NCBI GenBank assembly: GCA_017578085.1 | Contig: PKQR01000011.1 | Span: forward strand, 1 to 26,511 | Reading direction: 5' to 3' | DNA from: Bacillota bacterium | GTDB lineage: Bacteria; Bacillota; Limnochordia; Limnochordales; ZCTH02-B6 | Length of the DNA: 26,511 nucleotides | In this document: positions 23,405 to 26,511 of the stretch, in pieces | Numbering within the stretch: position 1 is the first letter of the stretch | Layout: the number at the start of each line of letters is the position of its first letter | Notes under the pieces: model-generated | Seen by the model: only the letters and a program-made list of their open reading frames with translations | The model's database searches: none | What the model was told of the DNA's origin: nothing | Made by a program: the position numbers and the translations under genes

Positions 23405-24197
23405 CGATGGCCGCCTCCTTCACCAGCCGGCGCGCCGCCTCGGTCTTCGGTGCGTCAAACACCTCGGCCACGGAGCCCAGCTCGGCCACGCGCCCCTGAT
23501 CCAGCACCGCTACCCTGCCGCACACCGCCCGCACCACGTGCATCTGGTGCGTCACCATGACGATGGTAAGCCCCAGCCGCCGGTTAATGTCTTTGAGCAG
23601 GTTGAGGAAAGACGCCGTCGTCTCCGGGTCCAGCGCCGACGTGGGCTCGTCGCACAAGAGGATCCGCGGCTCGGAGGCCAGCGCCCGGGCGATGCCTACC
23701 CGCTGCTTCTCACCGCCGCTCAGTTCCGACGGGTAGCGATGCGCCTTGGCCCGCAGTCCGACGAAATCCAGCAATTCCAGCGCCCGGCGCTCCCGCTCCC
23801 GCCGTGGCACCCCGGCGATCTCCATGGGGAACGTCACGTTGCCCAGGGCGGTGCGGTTGGTCAGGAGGTTGAAATGCTGGAACACCATGCCGATTTGCCG
23901 CCGCATGGACCGCAGCGCCGCGCCCTTGTAGTCGGTGACGTCGACGCCGTCGATGTACACCCGGCCCGCCTGCGGGCGCTCCAGCAGGTTGATGCAGCGG
24001 ATGAGGGTGCTCTTGCCGGCACCGCTCAAGCCGATGATGCCGAAAATCTCCCCAGGCATCACGTCAATGGAGACGCCGCGCAGCGCCTGCACCTGATTGG
24101 CGCCCCGCCCGTACGTCTTGTGCACGTTTTCCAGGCGCAGCATGGGGACGACGGCGGACACGCTAGTTTGGCCGTTTTGAAAACCGTGGGTGTGCAA
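23397..24197 (-). CDS. metN: Methionine ABC transporter ATPase MetN, lacking NIL domain
   Basis: MetN drives methionine uptake. Walker A is GLSGAGKST, the signature LSGGEKQRVGIARAL, and Walker B LLCDEPTSALDPET. The protein ends about 248 residues after the MLRLENV that aligns with normal MetN starts; usual MetN has about 340 residues with a C-terminal NIL domain that binds methionine and inhibits transport. The NIL domain is absent here and metI overlaps the end, so this is not a frameshift. The start is uncertain. TTG 24197 has AAGGGG 7 bases upstream but adds about 18 residues; ATG 24143 fits the family but has no ribosome site. The operon is under S-box control. Confidence 0.9.
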   Translation of the reverse strand: MHTHGFQNGQTSVSAVVPMLRLENVHKTYGRGANQVQALRGVSIDVMPGEIFGIIGLSGAGKSTLIRCINLLERPQAGRVYIDGVDVTDYKGAALRSMRRQIGMVFQHFNLLTNRTALGNVTFPMEIAGVPRRERERRALELLDFVGLRAKAHRYPSELSGGEKQRVGIARALASEPRILLCDEPTSALDPETTASFLNLLKDINRRLGLTIVMVTHQMHVVRAVCGRVAVLDQGRVAELGSVAEVFDAPKTEAARRLVKEAAIGA

Positions 24198-24198
24198 C

Positions 24199-24226
24199 AA
24201 AAAACCCCTTCCCGTACGAGAAGAGG
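24199..24226 (-). terminator. S-box attenuator terminator of metNIQ
   Basis: On the - strand CCTCTTCTC (24226-24218) pairs with GGGAAGGGG (24213-24205) around the loop GTAC, followed at once by six Ts (24204-24199). This is a standard intrinsic terminator. Its 3' arm also holds the AAGGGG that may serve the TTG start of metN, and the T-run overlaps another in-frame TTG at 24200. Confidence 0.85.
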
Positions 24227-24254
24227 TACATCTACGGAAGATGTGCCTCCTCTC
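24218..24254 (-). promoter_or_regulatory. Antiterminator hairpin of the S-box switch
   Basis: On the - strand GAGAGGAGGCACATCT (24254-24239) pairs with AGATGTACCTCTTCTC (24233-24218), 15 of 16 positions including one G-U pair. Its 5' arm shares GAGAG (24254-24250) with the 3' strand of riboswitch helix P1, and its 3' arm shares CCTCTTCTC with the terminator. SAM binding would hold P1 and allow the terminator; without SAM the antiterminator forms and transcription continues. Confidence 0.8.
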
Positions 24255-24377
24255 ATCTCTCCAAATGCCGGGCCTTGCGCCGGCATTCGGCAGGATTTGG
24301 CACCTTGCGTCCGCCCGGACGCGGACGCCGGTTGCCGGGCTTCATCGGGCCAGTCCCTCCGCCACTCTCGATAAGAG
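24250..24377 (-). promoter_or_regulatory. SAM-I (S-box) riboswitch aptamer
   Basis: On the - strand P1 is CTCTTATC (24377-24370) with GATGAGAG (24257-24250). The S-box core follows in order: GAGAGTGGCGGAGGGACTGG, CCCGATGAAGCCCGGCAACC, and later GGTGCCAAATCCTGC. The kink-turn and SAM-binding segments are intact. Genes below it (metNIQ) are classic S-box targets. A separate hairpin GCATCGAC/GTCGATGC (24390-24397 with 24403-24410) precedes the aptamer and may stabilise the 5' end. Confidence 0.97.
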
Positions 24378-24438
24378 TTGCACCTTTGAGCATCGACAGG
24401 GGGTCGATGCGCTGGTTTTAAGTTGTAACGCTAGCGCA

Positions 24439-24467
24439 ATTATAGAAGCGGCGCCGGAAGATGTCAA
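24439..24467 (-). promoter_or_regulatory. Consensus sigma-A promoter of metNIQ
   Basis: On the - strand TTGACA (24467-24462) and TATAAT (24444-24439) match the consensus at all 12 positions with a 17-base spacer. Transcription would begin near 24432, giving a leader of about 230 bases that carries the hairpin, S-box and terminator. The -35 lies only 12 bases after the stop of the upstream gene. The 279 bases between 24201 and 24479 hold only this control region. Confidence 0.92.
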
Positions 24468-24479
24468 TAGTGACTCCCT

Positions 24480-25601
24480 TCACTTATTCTGCGGCGCGCG
24501 GATCCCCACGCCCCGGCTTGCCGCCTCCCGGGCCCGGTAGACGATGGCCCGCGCTGGCGGTTCGCCCGCCCCGGTGTCACAACCTATAGCGCCGGGGTCA
24601 CAACCGACAGGCTCCGGGCGCACCTGCTCCATGGCCTCCAGCACATCCAGGTGCCCCTGCACCTCCGACAGCGCCAGCACCAGCTGCTGGCCCCCCGTAG
24701 CCTGCGGGAACAAGGCTTGAGCCAGCTCAAACACGGTGGCCGGCCCCATCACGAGCCTCTCCAGCAGCTGCTGCAGCCTCTGCCCGTGCAGCGCGAGCCG
24801 CTCGTGCACCAGCGCCTGGAGGTCCGTAAACGGCCGCCCGTGGCCGGGCAGCGCCAGGTGGACCGGCAAGGCGGCCACCCGGCGCAGGGCGTCCAAATAC
24901 TGCACCAGGGTCCGGGGCCGGCCGGCGCCCGGCACAGGCGGCGGCTCGATGATGGCGTTGGAGGACACCTGCGGCAGGACGTGGTCCGCGGTGAACATGA
25001 TGCCGCTGGGCTCGTGGTACAGGCAGACCTGGGAGCCGGAATGCCCCGGGGTGTGCAGCACCCGCCACGTGCCGTCGCCCATGGTGATCAGGTCGCCGTC
25101 CTGCAGCCACCGCCCGGGCCTCGCCTTGGGCTCCAGTTCCCCCAAGCGGCGCAGCACCTCTAACGCGATGGGGATCGCGGGAGCGGGCAGCCCGGTTTCC
25201 GTGAGCCATTGCCGGTAAAAGCCAAGCCGCCCTCCCGGGCTGCCGCCGAAAAACGGGGCGGCGCCCACGTGCGCGACCACCTGCGCCCGGGGATTGCGGC
25301 GCAGGAACCGGTCGAGCCCCCCATGATGGTCCACGTGGGGATGGGTGATCACCACCTGGTCGACGTCCTCAGGCGCCACGCCCAGCGCGCGCAGGCCGTC
25401 TATGAGCGCGGCTTCGCCCTCGTCGGTGTTGGGTCCCGTGTCGATCAGGGTGAGGCGACGGCCAAAGACGACGTAGGCGTTGACCGGTCCCACTGGGTAA
25501 GGGGTCGGGATCTCCAGGCGCGCGATATGGTCCGGCAGGCGCGGCTCAGCCGGCCCGCCCTCCTCCCGCGTCCCGGACGAAGGCAAGGCTGGCTGTGTCA
25601 A
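24480..25601 (-). CDS. Metallo-beta-lactamase-fold hydrolase with C-terminal helical domain
   Basis: This is a two-metal hydrolase of the glyoxalase II / LACTB2-like branch, probably acting on a thioester, lactone or phosphoester; the substrate cannot be told. Metal motifs are THPHVDHHGG, HTPGHS, FTADH and a late LPGHGRPF. After the hydrolase core (about 30-270) there is a helical, winged-helix-like part (about 275-335). A low-complexity tail contains a 7-residue in-frame repeat, GCDPGAI-GCDTGAG. The TTG start, with GGGAGG about 9 bases upstream, overlaps the stop of the acyl-CoA dehydrogenase gene as TTGA, so the two are translationally coupled. That pairing suggests an acyl-CoA-related role, by inference. 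Confidence 0.88.
   Translation of the reverse strand: MTQPALPSSGTREEGGPAEPRLPDHIARLEIPTPYPVGPVNAYVVFGRRLTLIDTGPNTDEGEAALIDGLRALGVAPEDVDQVVITHPHVDHHGGLDRFLRRNPRAQVVAHVGAAPFFGGSPGGRLGFYRQWLTETGLPAPAIPIALEVLRRLGELEPKARPGRWLQDGDLITMGDGTWRVLHTPGHSGSQVCLYHEPSGIMFTADHVLPQVSSNAIIEPPPVPGAGRPRTLVQYLDALRRVAALPVHLALPGHGRPFTDLQALVHERLALHGQRLQQLLERLVMGPATVFELAQALFPQATGGQQLVLALSEVQGHLDVLEAMEQVRPEPVGCDPGAIGCDTGAGEPPARAIVYRAREAASRGVGIRAPQNK
24568..24605. repeat. Imperfect 21-bp tandem duplication inside the hydrolase gene
   Basis: Two 17-base units, at 24568-24584 and 24589-24605, are offset by 21 bases and agree at most positions; both end in GTCACAACC. The offset is a whole number of codons, so the protein gains the repeat GCDPGAI/GCDTGAG near its C terminus. 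Confidence 0.6.
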
Positions 25602-26511
25602 GCCCGCGCGCCTCCCAGGTAGCTGCGGGCGATGACGAGCCGCTGGATCTGGTTGGTGCCTTCGTAGATCTGGAAAATCTTGGCATCCCGCATCATGCGC
25701 TCCACCGGGTAGTCGCGCATGACGCCGTAGCCGCCCAGAAGCTGCACCGCGTCCGTCGTCACCCGCATGGCCGCGTCGGTCGCGAACAGCTTGGCCATGG
25801 CCGAGTACCGGTTGGCCGTCACCAGGCGCGCGCCTCCCTTGCCTTCCTCTTCGATCCGGATGGCCGCCTGGTACGTCAGGCCCCGGGCCGCTTCGATGGC
25901 CGTGGCCATGTCGGCCAGCATGAACTGCACGCCCTGGAACGAGGCGACGGGCTGGCCAAACTGCTGCCGCTCCTGGACATAGTTGAGGGCGTACTCAAAC
26001 GCACCCTCGGCCACCCCGAGCGCCTGCGCGGCGATGTTGGCCCGGGAGCGGTCCAAGGTTTTCATGGCGATCTGGAAACCTTCGCCTTCCTCGCCGAGGC
26101 GGTGGCCCGCCGGGATGCGGCAGTCCTCAAAGAAGAGCTGTGCGGTGTCGGACGCGTGCAAACCGAGCTTGCCCTTCATGGGCACCGCGGTGAAGCCCGG
26201 CGTTCCTTTCAGCACAAAGAAGGCCGAGATGCCCCGGGGCCCCTTGCTGTTTGGATCCGTGCGGGCAAACACCGTCACGCCGTGGGCGATGGAGCCGTTG
26301 CTGATGAAGATCTTCGTGCCGTTGAGCACGTATTCGTCGCCCTCGCGCCGCGCCCGCATGACCATGCCGCCGGGATCCGAGCCCGCACCGGGCTCGGTCA
26401 GGGCAAAGGCCGCGAGCCATTCGCCCGTGGCGAACTTCGGCAGCCACTGCCGCTTCTGCTCTTCGCTGGCGCCCACAAGGATCGGGGTAAGCCCCAGGTC
26501 ATGCACGGCCA
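25598..26511 (-). CDS. Acyl-CoA dehydrogenase, C-terminal part (5' end outside window)
   Basis: This FAD enzyme introduces the 2,3-double bond of an acyl-CoA and passes electrons to an electron-transfer flavoprotein. The frame is open through the window edge, so the N-terminal helical domain is missing. Visible are AFALTEPGAGSDPGG (FAD-binding), LNGTKIFISNGSIA, FEDCRIPAGHRLG, QLLGGYGVMRDYPVERMMRDAKI and YEGTNQIQRLVIAR, whose Glu is the usual catalytic base of short-chain and butyryl-type enzymes. The chain length specificity is uncertain. Its stop overlaps the start of the metallo-hydrolase gene. Together with the enoyl-CoA hydratase and propionyl-CoA genes it fits fatty-acid or branched-chain amino-acid oxidation. 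Confidence 0.93.
   Translation of the reverse strand, partial: AVHDLGLTPILVGASEEQKRQWLPKFATGEWLAAFALTEPGAGSDPGGMVMRARREGDEYVLNGTKIFISNGSIAHGVTVFARTDPNSKGPRGISAFFVLKGTPGFTAVPMKGKLGLHASDTAQLFFEDCRIPAGHRLGEEGEGFQIAMKTLDRSRANIAAQALGVAEGAFEYALNYVQERQQFGQPVASFQGVQFMLADMATAIEAARGLTYQAAIRIEEEGKGGARLVTANRYSAMAKLFATDAAMRVTTDAVQLLGGYGVMRDYPVERMMRDAKIFQIYEGTNQIQRLVIARSYLGGARA

Overview
The window is a GC-rich, gene-dense chromosomal segment from a bacterium that is most probably a high-GC member of the Bacillota. I infer this from the SufC-D-S-U gene order with a zinc-type SufU, an S-box (SAM-I) riboswitch on a methionine transporter, strong AGGAGG-type ribosome sites and many TTG/GTG starts. Genus and species cannot be told from sequence alone. 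I see no phage, IS element, CRISPR array, tRNA or rRNA; it reads as an ordinary housekeeping region with several regulatory surprises.

Layout. 1-1088 (+) is the 3' part of a multidrug-type ABC exporter. 1030-4776 (-) is a sufCDSU iron-sulphur assembly operon without sufB. 4777-4959 is a divergent control region with overlapping promoters inside an inverted repeat and a candidate pseudoknot leader, followed by hemL (+). 6312-10726 (-) is a likely operon read selW-like, fabI, mutY, menC/NSAR, then a cell-wall amidase. 10903-18062 (+) is a propionyl-CoA/methylmalonyl-CoA operon: mutase large subunit, carboxyltransferase, biotin carboxylase, biotin carrier, MeaB, a small membrane protein and a DUF309 protein. 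18037-20090 holds an M20 amidohydrolase (-) and a TVP38/DedA-like membrane protein (+). 20071-20844 (-) is an enoyl-CoA hydratase. 20982-24467 (-) is a methionine ABC transporter operon (metN, metI, two metQ) behind a complete S-box attenuator and a perfect consensus promoter. 24480-26511 (-) is a metallo-beta-lactamase-fold hydrolase coupled to the end of an acyl-CoA dehydrogenase gene.

The main discovery is at 10472-10726: an SelW/Rdx-family gene whose CxxU redox motif is encoded with an in-frame UGA at codon 15, with a SECIS-like hairpin (loop AGGUU) just downstream. A standard gene caller stops at the UGA and either misses or truncates this gene. A hairpin covering the selW stop codon also masks the fabI ribosome binding site, so FabI synthesis could depend on ribosomes that have passed the UGA.

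Metabolically, the carboxylase, mutase and MeaB form the propionyl-CoA to succinyl-CoA route, and the enoyl-CoA hydratase and acyl-CoA dehydrogenase fit fatty-acid or branched-chain amino-acid degradation. The B12-binding mutase subunit and the epimerase are not in the window and must lie elsewhere.
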